Shown piece by piece: positions 8,496 to 16,622 of a stretch of DNA of 64,000 nucleotides (positions within the stretch are counted from its first letter, which is position 1; each line of letters opens with the position of its first letter). The notes below the pieces were generated by a model. The model did no database searches. It was not told the DNA's origin and was given only the letters and a program-made list of their open reading frames with translations. The translations under genes and the position numbers were made by a program. The stretch comes from Rhizobium sp. BK316 (GTDB taxonomy: Bacteria > Pseudomonadota > Alphaproteobacteria > Rhizobiales > Rhizobiaceae): NCBI RefSeq assembly GCF_014193695.1, contig NZ_JACHZR010000001.1, positions 1,401,309 to 1,465,308 on the forward strand, read 5' to 3'.

Positions 8496-9413
8496 ATGAA
8501 CGCTGTTTTGCCGATGCCCCATCGCTTCTCCGATCGCCGCAGGCTCTTCCTGTTTTTGATGGCCGCTCCGGCAGTCGTCTACGTCGCTGCAATCGGCCTT
8601 TGGCCGCTTTCGCAAGGGATCTGGTACAGCTTCTATCGCTACAATCTTCTCCGGCCGGCCCGGACGAGGTTCGTCGGCCTGCAGAACTATGTCGACATTT
8701 TCACCGATGAGGCGACGCGCACGGCAATCCTCAACACCTTCCAGTTCACGATTTTCAGCGTCGGTCTCCAGCTCATCTTCGGCTTCTGCCTGGCGCTCCT
8801 TCTGTGGCGAGACAGCCGTTTCAATCGCGCGGTTCTGGCCTTCCTCCTGGTGCCATCGACGATCACACCACTCGTGGTCGGACTGATCTTCAAGGCGCTG
8901 CTTGGCGCCGACTACGGCATGATCGGCTATTTCCTGTCGGAGGCGGGCATCGGACCCCGCACGGGCCTTCTCACCGACGCCTCAACCGCGCTCTGGGTCC
9001 TCATAGTGATCGACTGCTGGGAGTGGACCCCTTTGATGACGCTGATCCTGCTTGCCGGGCTCAAGGCACTGCCGGCGGACCTGCTTGAGGCCGGGACAGT
9101 CGACGGCGCAACGGCATGGCAGCGCTTCCGCCTATTGATCCTGCCCTTGATGCTGCCATCGATCTTCCTGGCACTCACACTGAGGACGATGGATGCCTTC
9201 CGGGTCTTCGATTCCGTTTTCGTCACGACGGGCGGCGGGCCGAACGATGCCACCAACACGCTGATGATGCTGGGCGTCAAGGAGGGTCTGCAATTCTTCA
9301 ATGTCGGCTATGCCTCGGCCGTCGGTAACGTCACGCTGCTGTTCATCGCGCTGATGGCGACCCTTCTGCTTCTGGTGGTCCGACGCGCCGATGTCAGGAT
9401 CAACGGGAGATAG
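8496..9413 (+). CDS. ABC transporter permease (CUT1, MalF/UgpA-like)
   Basis: A 305-residue inner-membrane permease with about six hydrophobic segments. The cytoplasmic EAA loop reads EAGTVDGATAWQRFRLLILP (about residues 199-218) and docks onto the ATPase. It starts 113 bases after the binding protein, beyond the stem-loop, and ends next to the second permease. Its substrate should match that of the operon's hydrolases. Confidence 0.9.
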   Translation: MNAVLPMPHRFSDRRRLFLFLMAAPAVVYVAAIGLWPLSQGIWYSFYRYNLLRPARTRFVGLQNYVDIFTDEATRTAILNTFQFTIFSVGLQLIFGFCLALLLWRDSRFNRAVLAFLLVPSTITPLVVGLIFKALLGADYGMIGYFLSEAGIGPRTGLLTDASTALWVLIVIDCWEWTPLMTLILLAGLKALPADLLEAGTVDGATAWQRFRLLILPLMLPSIFLALTLRTMDAFRVFDSVFVTTGGGPNDATNTLMMLGVKEGLQFFNVGYASAVGNVTLLFIALMATLLLLVVRRADVRINGR

Positions 9414-9417
9414 GCCG

Positions 9418-10239
9418 ATGTCACGTGTTTCCAGGCGTCGCATCCTTGCCGAGCGGACCGTCGTCCTCGTCGCAACCCTCCTGTTCCTGCTTCCGGTCTG
9501 CTGGCTGATCGCGACCGCCTACAAGCCGTCGAACCAGATATTCACCGTGCCGCCGCGCCTCACCTTCGAACCGACGCTCGACCAGTTTCGCCAGGCCCTT
9601 GCGCTGTTCGACGTCGTTTCGCTCGTCCGCTCATCGCTGGTGATCAGCCTTGGCACGACGCTTCTTTCGCTTCTGCTCGGCGTTCCCTCCGGCTACGCTC
9701 TGGCGCGCTCCAAGGCACGCTTTGCCACTGGCTTTGCCTATTTCTTCCTGGCGATCCGGATGATCCCGGCGATCGCCGCACTGATCCCCTTTTATCTGCT
9801 GATGCGCGACATCGGGCTGCTCGGCAGCTGGTGGGCGGTCATCGTATTCAATACCATGCTGAACTGCGCCTTCGTGACCTGGATGATGTTTTCCTACTTC
9901 AAGTCGCTGCCGCCGGACATGGAAGAGGCGGCGCTGACCGATGGCTGCACGCTGATCGGTGCCTTCCTGCGCGTGGCCCTGCCGTCGGTGCGCTCGGGCA
10001 TCATCGCCTGCGCACTCTTTTGCATGATGTTCTCCTGGAACGACTTCCTTCACCCGATGTTTCTGACGACCCTGGATTCAAAGCCGATCTCAGTCGCGCT
10101 GCTGACGGCTTATGGAACCAAGGACATCACCTGGGGCACGCTCGGAGCTCTTGCGCACTTTTCCACCATACCGATTGTCCTGATGGCGCTTTTCATGAAC
10201 CGCTATTTCGTTCAGGGCGCGACCAACGGCGTACAGTAG
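9418..10239 (+). CDS. ABC transporter permease (CUT1, MalG/UgpE-like)
   Basis: A 273-residue second permease subunit. The EAA loop begins EAALTDGCTLIGAFLRVALP near residue 171, and the C-terminus is the usual short polar tail. The ATG at 9418 is preferred to the in-frame ATG at 9391 because GGGAGATAGG precedes it and the latter would overlap the upstream permease by 23 bases. It pairs with the 8496 permease. Confidence 0.9.
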   Translation: MSRVSRRRILAERTVVLVATLLFLLPVCWLIATAYKPSNQIFTVPPRLTFEPTLDQFRQALALFDVVSLVRSSLVISLGTTLLSLLLGVPSGYALARSKARFATGFAYFFLAIRMIPAIAALIPFYLLMRDIGLLGSWWAVIVFNTMLNCAFVTWMMFSYFKSLPPDMEEAALTDGCTLIGAFLRVALPSVRSGIIACALFCMMFSWNDFLHPMFLTTLDSKPISVALLTAYGTKDITWGTLGALAHFSTIPIVLMALFMNRYFVQGATNGVQ

Positions 10240-10249
10240 GGCAGACAGC

Positions 10250-11398
10250 ATGGCCGAAATCTCGTTTACCAACGTCTCAAAGACCTATGCCGGCGGCAAG
10301 GCCGCGGCGCTGAACGATTTCAATCTCAAGATCGCCGACGGTGAGTTCATGGTACTGGTCGGCCCGTCCGGCTGCGGCAAGACCACCGCTCTTCGAATGA
10401 TCGCCGGCCTGGAGGATATCTCCTCCGGCAAGTTGAAGATCAACGACACGGTGGCAAACGATCTGTCGCCTCGCGACCGCGATATAGCCATGGTCTTTCA
10501 GTCCTACGCGCTTTATCCGCATCTTACCGTTGCGGACAATATCGCCTTCGGACTGAAGGTGCGCGGCGCCAAGCCTGAAGTCATCGCCGACAAGGTGCGC
10601 GAAACCGCCGCGCTGCTGGAACTGACGGAATTTCTGGATCGCAAGCCGAGCCGTCTTTCGGGCGGCCAGCGGCAGCGGGTGGCCATGGGTCGCGCTCTGG
10701 TGCGCTCACCGAACGCCTTCCTGATGGATGAACCCCTTTCCAATCTCGATGCACGCCTGCGCGGTCAGATGCGCGCCGAAATCTCGCGGCTGCAGCGCAT
10801 GACGGCCGTCACCACGGTCTATGTGACCCACGACCAGGTGGAAGCCATGACGATGGGCCACCGGGTCGCGGTCATGAGCAAGGGAACACTGCAGCAACTT
10901 GATACGCCACGGGCGCTTTACGACCGTCCGGTCAACATGTTCGTCGCCGGCTTCATCGGTTCCCCGCCAATCAACTTTCTGGAAGGCAGGCTCGTCGCGC
11001 ATGACAACGGCCCGGCCGTTGCAATCGGCGAATTCCTGTTGCCGCTTGCACAACAGGGAGAGCGCGCGGCCCGCCGCATCGATCAACGGGTCGCGATCGG
11101 CATCCGGCCCGAACATCTGAAACTATCTGACAATGCCGGTATGCCCGGCACGATCTCGGCGAGAGCCTCCTTCGTCGAGGACCTCGGAGCCGATCTGCTC
11201 GTCCACATGGAGGACAAGGGAACGGCTGCGAGCGGTGCGGTCGTCATGGACGATGAACGTGACATGATGAAATCGGCGCCGAGGCTGAAAGCGCTCGTCG
11301 ACAGCAGCCATCGTGTGCGGCGCGACGAGCGCGTGACATTCTCCGTGGATCCGTCGCTGATCCTGCTGTTCGATCCGGAAACCGGAGCTCGCCTGTGA
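10250..11398 (+). CDS. ABC transporter ATP-binding protein (MalK/UgpC-like)
   Basis: A 382-residue ATPase. Walker [10 protein letters not shown] is near residue 38, signature [15 protein letters not shown] near residue 135 and Walker B FLMDEPLSNLD near residue 155. A C-terminal TOBE/OB regulatory region (about 240-382) is typical of sugar-type importers. Its stop codon overlaps the GTG start of the next gene, so transport and hydrolysis genes are translationally coupled. Confidence 0.92.
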   Translation: MAEISFTNVSKTYAGGKAAALNDFNLKIADGEFMVLVGPSGCGKTTALRMIAGLEDISSGKLKINDTVANDLSPRDRDIAMVFQSYALYPHLTVADNIAFGLKVRGAKPEVIADKVRETAALLELTEFLDRKPSRLSGGQRQRVAMGRALVRSPNAFLMDEPLSNLDARLRGQMRAEISRLQRMTAVTTVYVTHDQVEAMTMGHRVAVMSKGTLQQLDTPRALYDRPVNMFVAGFIGSPPINFLEGRLVAHDNGPAVAIGEFLLPLAQQGERAARRIDQRVAIGIRPEHLKLSDNAGMPGTISARASFVEDLGADLLVHMEDKGTAASGAVVMDDERDMMKSAPRLKALVDSSHRVRRDERVTFSVDPSLILLFDPETGARL

Positions 11399-12081
11399 GC
11401 AACGAACCGACCGCGACCTTCTGGCCATTGGGCGGCAAGGTTTCCAAAACCGGTATCGCCTTGATCATCATCGACATGCAGATCGATTTCTGCGCAGCCG
11501 GCGGCTGGGTCGACCAGCTTGGCGAAGATGTATCAAACACCCGTGCAGTGATCGGACCTATAACTGAGACGCTCTCCCTCGCCCGTGCGGCCGGCCTGAC
11601 CGTCATTCACACTCGCGAGGGACATCGTCCGGACCTTTCCGATCTCCACACCAACAAGCAATGGCGAACGCGTCGTCACGGACTGGGGATCGGCGACATG
11701 GGAAAAACCGGCCGGATACTCGTTCGTGGTGAGCCGGGTTGGCAGATCATTCCGGAATTGACACCGATCGACGGGGAGATCGTCATCGACAAGCCCGGCA
11801 AGTCCTCGTTTCATCGGACCAATCTTGCCGAGCAGCTCGAAAGCCGCGGCATTTCGCGGCTCGTCGTCACCGGCGTGACGTCGGATTGCTGCGTACAATC
11901 CACCATCCGCGACGGCTTCGAGCACGGCATCGAATGCGTCCTTCTGGAAGATTGTACTGCTGCAGTCGAGACCCGAAACCATGAGGCGACGCTGGAAATC
12001 CTTCGGGCCTTTGGCGGGCGCTGGGGTGGCGTTGCCGATCGGACCGCTTTTGCCGCCATGCTGGAGACGGCCGATGATTGA
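11395..12081 (+). CDS. Isochorismatase-fold cysteine amidohydrolase, biuret hydrolase-like
   Basis: A 228-residue cysteine hydrolase of the isochorismatase/N-carbamoylsarcosine amidase family. The catalytic triad is visible as D27 (IIIDMQ), K133 (IDKPGKSSF) and C166 (TSDCCVQST). As I recall, Rhizobium leguminosarum biuret hydrolase uses D36, K142 and C175, which gives the same spacings of 106 and 33 residues. The start is a GTG at 11395 overlapping the upstream stop. An allophanate-hydrolase-like gene two genes downstream makes biuret to allophanate the natural reading. Other ureides (triuret, N-carbamoyl compounds, ureidoacrylate) are possible. Confidence 0.75.
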   Translation: MSNEPTATFWPLGGKVSKTGIALIIIDMQIDFCAAGGWVDQLGEDVSNTRAVIGPITETLSLARAAGLTVIHTREGHRPDLSDLHTNKQWRTRRHGLGIGDMGKTGRILVRGEPGWQIIPELTPIDGEIVIDKPGKSSFHRTNLAEQLESRGISRLVVTGVTSDCCVQSTIRDGFEHGIECVLLEDCTAAVETRNHEATLEILRAFGGRWGGVADRTAFAAMLETADD

Positions 12082-12715
12082 GAACTCGACGGACCATTTC
12101 GCGCGGATTGACGCCAATCCCTATGCGTGGCCCTTCGACGGCGAATGGTCACCCAGTGATACGGCCCTTCTGCTCCTCGGCTTCCAGAACGGCATCGTCC
12201 GCGGCCTCGCCGCCGAAGCGGAGCGCGATACCGCCATGCGCTTGATCGAGGCGGCCGGCCGTCGCGGTCTTGCCATCATCGCCTCCAGGCGCGGACAGGA
12301 TCCCGAAGGCGGCGCTCTCGCACGGCGACGTGCGGTCCTTGGCGATGAGGTTCCCACAAAAGGCAGCCCAGACTGGCAGTTCGATGACAGCATGTCGCTT
12401 CCGCCCGCCGCCATCATCGTCGATCATGCCGGCGACAACGCTTTCTTCGGAACCGGCCTTGAGGACAGTCTCCGGCGGCACGGAATTCGCAACCTTCTCG
12501 TGACCGGCCTGCCGACCGACGGGCTGGTTCACGCAACACAGCGTGCGGCAAACGACATGGGTTTCGAATGCCTGACGGTCTTCGACGCCTGCAAGGGAAC
12601 CTCTCCAGGGCGCCATGACGCACAGCTGCGCATAACCACTTTCGGCAACGGCCTTTTCGGCGCGATTGCCTCAGCCGCCGCCATCGAGACGGCTCTCGGA
12701 AGTCATCAGGAGTAA
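12074..12715 (+). CDS. Isochorismatase-fold protein lacking the catalytic triad
   Basis: A 213-residue paralogue of the preceding gene, overlapping it by eight bases, with GGAG seven bases before the ATG. The fold is recognisable: LLLLGFQ matches IIIDMQ, IVDHAGDNAFFGTGL matches the lysine segment, and VTGLPTDGLVHAT matches the nucleophile segment. All three catalytic positions are changed: Asp to Gly, Lys to His and Cys to Leu. It is therefore unlikely to hydrolyse amides by the family mechanism. Retention in frame and in the operon suggests a structural or regulatory partner of the active hydrolase, or a ligand-binding role. That role is inference. Confidence 0.8.
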   Translation: MIENSTDHFARIDANPYAWPFDGEWSPSDTALLLLGFQNGIVRGLAAEAERDTAMRLIEAAGRRGLAIIASRRGQDPEGGALARRRAVLGDEVPTKGSPDWQFDDSMSLPPAAIIVDHAGDNAFFGTGLEDSLRRHGIRNLLVTGLPTDGLVHATQRAANDMGFECLTVFDACKGTSPGRHDAQLRITTFGNGLFGAIASAAAIETALGSHQE

Positions 12716-12719
12716 AGCC

Positions 12720-14552
12720 ATGTCCGAACTAAAATGGTCCGACACGACGGGAAGCCTCGACCTTTCGACGCTCTCGTCCGCCTATGCGGCCGGTATGCTG
12801 ACGCCGACGCGCGTGGTGAACGCGATCTACGATCGTATCGCGGCGCGCGGCGAGGATCACGTCTGGACCTATCTCGTGTCGCGCGAGACCGCTCTTGCGG
12901 CGGCAGACGCGCTCGAGGCAGAGGGCTATGACGGCCGGCCGCTCTGGGGCATTCCGTTTTCCGTGAAGGACTGCAACGACATTGTCGGCCTCCCCACCAC
13001 GAATGCCCTGAAGGAAGGTGCCTATATCGCGACGTCCAGCGGTCAAGCACTGGATAGGATCTTCGATGCCGGCGCCATTCTCATCGGCAAGACCAACATG
13101 GATCAGTTCGGCATCGGCCTTGTCGGCATGCGCACGCCCTATGGTGCCTGCTCGTCGGTCTTCGATGATCGCTTCATCTCGGGGGGATCGAGTTCCGGGT
13201 CGGGCGTCTCGGTCGCGGCAGGGCTTTCGTCCTTTTCCATCGCAAACGATGCCGCCGGCTCTGGTCGCGTGCCGGCCGGTTTCAACAACATCGTCGGCAT
13301 CAAGCCGACGCCCGGCCTCGTCAGCAATGCATGCGTGTCCGGCGGAGGCTGCGTCAAGACGATCGAAACGCTCGCAATCTTCTCGCTGACCGTCGAGGAC
13401 GGCATGAGCGTCCTCAGGCTGATCGCCGGGTACGACCCCTCATACCCGTTCTCCCGGCCGGAAGCGGACGCCGTTCCGCTGATACCCGCGCCCGCGCCGC
13501 CGCGTTTCCGCTTCGGCGTGCCGGCTGGCAAAGCACTTCGCTTCTTCGGCGATACCGAGGCTGGAAGGCTCTTCGGCGAGGCGATGGCGCGATTGGCCGC
13601 GATGGGAGGAGAAAAGGTCGAAGTGGACTTTGCTCCGTTTGAGGAAACCCAGCGTATACTCTACGAGGGGCCATGGATCTCAGAAAGAGCGTTGAGCCTC
13701 GACAGCGTGCTTGAGCAGCATGGCGAGGCGATCCATCCGGTCACACGTCAGATCCTGTCGAAATCCGCAAGCTTTACGGCTGGCGACACCTTTGCGGCCA
13801 TTCACAGGATCGCCGAACTGAAGCGCGATACGCGCGCCCTGTGGGACGACATCGCCGTGCTCCTGGTTCCGACGACGCCGACGATCTACACCAAGGAAGA
13901 GATCGCCGCCAATCCCATTCAACTCAACAGCAATCTCGGTATCTACACCAATTTCGTGAACCTGATGGGGTTGTGCGGCATCGCCGTTCCCAACGGCTTT
14001 CGCAAGGATGGCCTGCCGCTTGGCGTAACCTTCCTCGCCCCTGGTTTTAACGAGGCGCGAGCAGCCGGTATCGCAGCTGCGTTCCACAGGGCGACCGGGC
14101 TCAAGCTCGGCAAATTCGACAATCCCTATCCGGTACCGGCTGACGCGTCTCTGCCCGACGGCTATCGTGAAATTGCCGTCGTCGGTGCACACCTTTCCGG
14201 AATGCCGCTCAATCACGAGCTCACGCAGCGATCAGGCCTGTTTCGCAGAGCCGCCCGAACCAGCGGCGATTACCGTCTCTTCGCGTTGAGCGGCGCCATG
14301 CCTCCCAAGCCCGGCCTGGTCCGGGACGTCTCGAGCGGCGCCCCGATCGATGTCGAGGTCTGGGCTTTGCCCGTAGCAGACTTTGGAGATTTCATCGATC
14401 GGATTCCAGCGCCACTTGGTGTGGGAAAGCTCTCGCTGGAGGACGGCTCTGTGGTCACCGGTTTTCTGTGCGAGGCGGTCGCGGTCAAGGAGCAGCCCGA
14501 TATTACTGCTTATGGTGGCTGGCGCCGATACGTGGAAAGTATGGCCGTCTGA
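12720..14552 (+). CDS. atzF: Allophanate hydrolase-like amidase (AtzF/DUR2 type)
   Basis: A 610-residue amidase-signature enzyme. The Ser-cisSer-Lys triad is present: K83 (PFSVKD), S157 (GGSSSGSG) and S181 (AAGSGRVP). The spacings of 74 and 24 residues match those I recall for AtzF. The amidase domain covers residues 1-450 or so and a separate C-terminal domain (about 480-610) begins at YREIAVVGAHLSG, the arrangement typical of allophanate hydrolases. AGGAG lies seven bases before the start. Expected reaction: allophanate to two ammonia and two CO2 after decarboxylation of the first product. The segment after the lysine (DCNDIVGLPTTNALKEG) differs from the usual DNIDVAG, so a related substrate is possible. 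Confidence 0.8.
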   Translation: MSELKWSDTTGSLDLSTLSSAYAAGMLTPTRVVNAIYDRIAARGEDHVWTYLVSRETALAAADALEAEGYDGRPLWGIPFSVKDCNDIVGLPTTNALKEGAYIATSSGQALDRIFDAGAILIGKTNMDQFGIGLVGMRTPYGACSSVFDDRFISGGSSSGSGVSVAAGLSSFSIANDAAGSGRVPAGFNNIVGIKPTPGLVSNACVSGGGCVKTIETLAIFSLTVEDGMSVLRLIAGYDPSYPFSRPEADAVPLIPAPAPPRFRFGVPAGKALRFFGDTEAGRLFGEAMARLAAMGGEKVEVDFAPFEETQRILYEGPWISERALSLDSVLEQHGEAIHPVTRQILSKSASFTAGDTFAAIHRIAELKRDTRALWDDIAVLLVPTTPTIYTKEEIAANPIQLNSNLGIYTNFVNLMGLCGIAVPNGFRKDGLPLGVTFLAPGFNEARAAGIAAAFHRATGLKLGKFDNPYPVPADASLPDGYREIAVVGAHLSGMPLNHELTQRSGLFRRAARTSGDYRLFALSGAMPPKPGLVRDVSSGAPIDVEVWALPVADFGDFIDRIPAPLGVGKLSLEDGSVVTGFLCEAVAVKEQPDITAYGGWRRYVESMAV

Positions 14553-14687
14553 TCCAAAATGTAAGCGTGGTCGCAAACAGTCGCAAGCCTATGGAAAATC
14601 GACGGCGAGCACTCCTCCCCTTGTATATTCAATTTGCACTCATTGCTGGATGATCGGTGCGCTCTACGGCAAAACTTGGGACGAACT

Positions 14688-15497
14688 TCACTTGCCGAAG
14701 CCGAATGTTTTCCGCAGACTTTTATCGACGGCGTTTGCGGGCATGAATCTGCGCAACCGGCTGAGAAGCTTCGCTTGACCGCCCGCGGGTTGACGCATGC
14801 GGTACGGACCGTTGATCGTCGCCAGGATTTTCTCGGCTACCGTCTGCGCCGACGGCGCCGATTTGATCTGCGCCTGAACCGCTTCGACGGTCGCATTGGC
14901 CTGCGTTTCGTAGACGCCCAAGGGCGCCTCAGTATGTGCCGCGTTTACGTCGAGCTTCGTGTTGGTGAAGGTGGGTTCGAGCAACACGACCCTGACGTTA
15001 AACTCACGGATCTCGTGATCCAGGGACTCCGACAGCCCCTCAAGCGCGTGCTTGCTGCTGGCATATAGCCCCATGAACGGCGCAGGCAGGAAGCCCAAAA
15101 CCGAGCTGACATTAATGATGAGCCCGCTCCGAGCGGCACGCATGGAGGGCAGAGCGGCGCGGATCATGCGCAAAGGGCCGAACACGTTGGTGTCGAATAC
15201 CTTTTGAGCCTCCGCGGTCGAAGTGTTCTCGACAGGACCGACCAGCGAAACGCCAGCATTATTGATCAGCACATCAATTTTACCTGCTTCCGACAAAACC
15301 CATTCCACAAAGTTCGCAACCGATGTGTCGTCGGTGACGTCGACGGTTCCGAAGCGGACGCCGGGAATGGAAGGAGCACGGTGCAGGTTGCGTGCGCCTC
15401 CAAACACCTGGAAGCCATTTTGTGCAAGAAGGCGCGCCGCTGCCTCGCCTATTCCGGATGATGCGCCTGTGACGACGACGACTTTTTTATTGGACAT
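14688..15497 (-). CDS. SDR-family oxidoreductase
   Basis: A 269-residue classical short-chain dehydrogenase. It has TGASSGIG near residue 10, NNAGVS near residue 82, catalytic Ser in VSSVLG, YASSK (Tyr-x3-Lys) near residue 148, and a C-terminal extension like that of retinol/steroid-type SDRs. The ATG at 15497 has AGGAG six bases upstream, so the longer frame to 15584 is not needed. Its promoter carries an inverted repeat (15595-15614) closely resembling one upstream of the RND adaptor, which suggests co-regulation with the efflux genes. The substrate is unknown; detoxification is plausible. Confidence 0.9.
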   Translation of the reverse strand: MSNKKVVVVTGASSGIGEAAARLLAQNGFQVFGGARNLHRAPSIPGVRFGTVDVTDDTSVANFVEWVLSEAGKIDVLINNAGVSLVGPVENTSTAEAQKVFDTNVFGPLRMIRAALPSMRAARSGLIINVSSVLGFLPAPFMGLYASSKHALEGLSESLDHEIREFNVRVVLLEPTFTNTKLDVNAAHTEAPLGVYETQANATVEAVQAQIKSAPSAQTVAEKILATINGPYRMRQPAGGQAKLLSRLRRFMPANAVDKSLRKTFGFGK

Positions 15498-15838
15498 GCA
15501 TGCTCCTGAGGATTGCGCAAATAGTTGATTGCGAGGGGTTTCGGCCGGAGGACCAATCCCGAATGGGAAGTCTTCATTTCGCAAACAATCATTTTAGATT
15601 TCGATCAACATCTAACCTGATTTTGGATGTCAATCAACATATAAAATGAAACGGACTTCGTTTTATTGAGTTTTGATAAGGAGCGTCCGACCCACTGCCA
15701 TGAATTCCTTGATCAGGGAGTCGCGTTTGCTGCCTGCGCGGGATCGATCCGCGGCTCGCAGTGCCTCTTTCAAGTCGCTTGCTGCAAGTTCCGTGCAATA
15801 GGTTGGGATTGGAGAGGACAAGATGACCGGGACGAAAA
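15498..15838. other. Intergenic region with SDR promoter
   Basis: 341 bases between the SDR start and the end of the TetR gene, both on the minus strand. Apart from the operator-like repeats around 15595-15640, I see no gene. The minus-strand frame here has composition like other non-coding frames. Confidence 0.5.
15595..15614. promoter_or_regulatory. TAGAT-N10-ATCTA operator upstream of SDR
   Basis: The inverted repeat TAGATTTCGATCAACATCTA lies about 100 bases upstream of the SDR. The reverse complement of 20911-20930 agrees with it at 16 of 20 positions. A weaker related element (ATGTCAATCAACAT) follows at about 15627-15640. It is a likely TetR-family operator. Confidence 0.6.
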
Positions 15839-16618
15839 TTATGCACCGTTCGACGTCGGATCGACATTGGCGGAGCGCCCGTCTGATTTGTCGAGCGCGC
15901 GCATGATAAAGCGGATTTGAGCGCGGGCGGCTGCAGCCATGTCCTCTCCTTCCTGAACACGCTGCTCAACCAAAATCGGATGGAAGAACGGCAGGAACGC
16001 GGTGATCACTCCCCGTGTGGCATCGTCGGCATCTTCCGCATGGAACTCGCCTGCTTGCAAACCCTCGCGGATCAGTGCTGTCAGGATCGTCTGGATTTGC
16101 TCGTTATGCACATTGATGGTTGCCCATCTTTCGTTCATGGCAGCGACGAGCAAATCGTGAATGGGCCTCTCCTCCACCAGCCTCCTCCTGCTGTGCCGGT
16201 GGAGCACGTTCAAAAGGTCAACAAGCCTTTTGCTTGCTGGCGCGTCCATCCGTGCGACGGCAAAAACAATTTCAGCAACCTCGTTGATGATACGCCCACA
16301 GACGGAACTGTTGATCGCCGCCCTTGTGGGAAAGAACCGGTATACGCTCGCTCGACTTGTGCCCAGGTCGGACGCAATGTCAGCAACCGTGGTCTTGCGA
16401 TGGCCGATACGGCGAATGTGTTTTTCCGCAATATCCAGGATGCGATCACGTCCTTGCCCTAAAATTGCTTCGTCCGAAGCTGAGGAATAAAACCCTCGTT
16501 CATGAGATTCCGACTCCTGTCGATCGGAAGCCCAATAAACACCCCGGACCATCGATACTGAGCCGCTGGTTTTCTCCTTCGCGTCAGGGGCGGTCACGTC
16601 AGTACATATCCGAAACAT
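15839..16618 (-). CDS. TetR-family transcriptional regulator
   Basis: A 259-residue regulator. The helix-turn-helix near residues 70-100 reads TVADIASDLGTSRASVYRFF, and a helical ligand domain follows. It begins with an ATG at 16618, four bases after the RND pump stop, and GGAG lies seven bases upstream. This start gives about 50 residues before the DNA-binding domain, longer than usual, so a shorter form from the internal Met at 16552 is possible. It is last in the adaptor-pump operon and probably provides feedback control. Confidence 0.85.
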   Translation of the reverse strand: MFRICTDVTAPDAKEKTSGSVSMVRGVYWASDRQESESHERGFYSSASDEAILGQGRDRILDIAEKHIRRIGHRKTTVADIASDLGTSRASVYRFFPTRAAINSSVCGRIINEVAEIVFAVARMDAPASKRLVDLLNVLHRHSRRRLVEERPIHDLLVAAMNERWATINVHNEQIQTILTALIREGLQAGEFHAEDADDATRGVITAFLPFFHPILVEQRVQEGEDMAAAARAQIRFIMRALDKSDGRSANVDPTSNGA

Positions 16619-16622
16619 GATG

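Noticed and set aside
15634-15969. 111-residue minus-strand frame
   Set aside because: It overlaps the end of the TetR gene in another frame and has no domain-like features.
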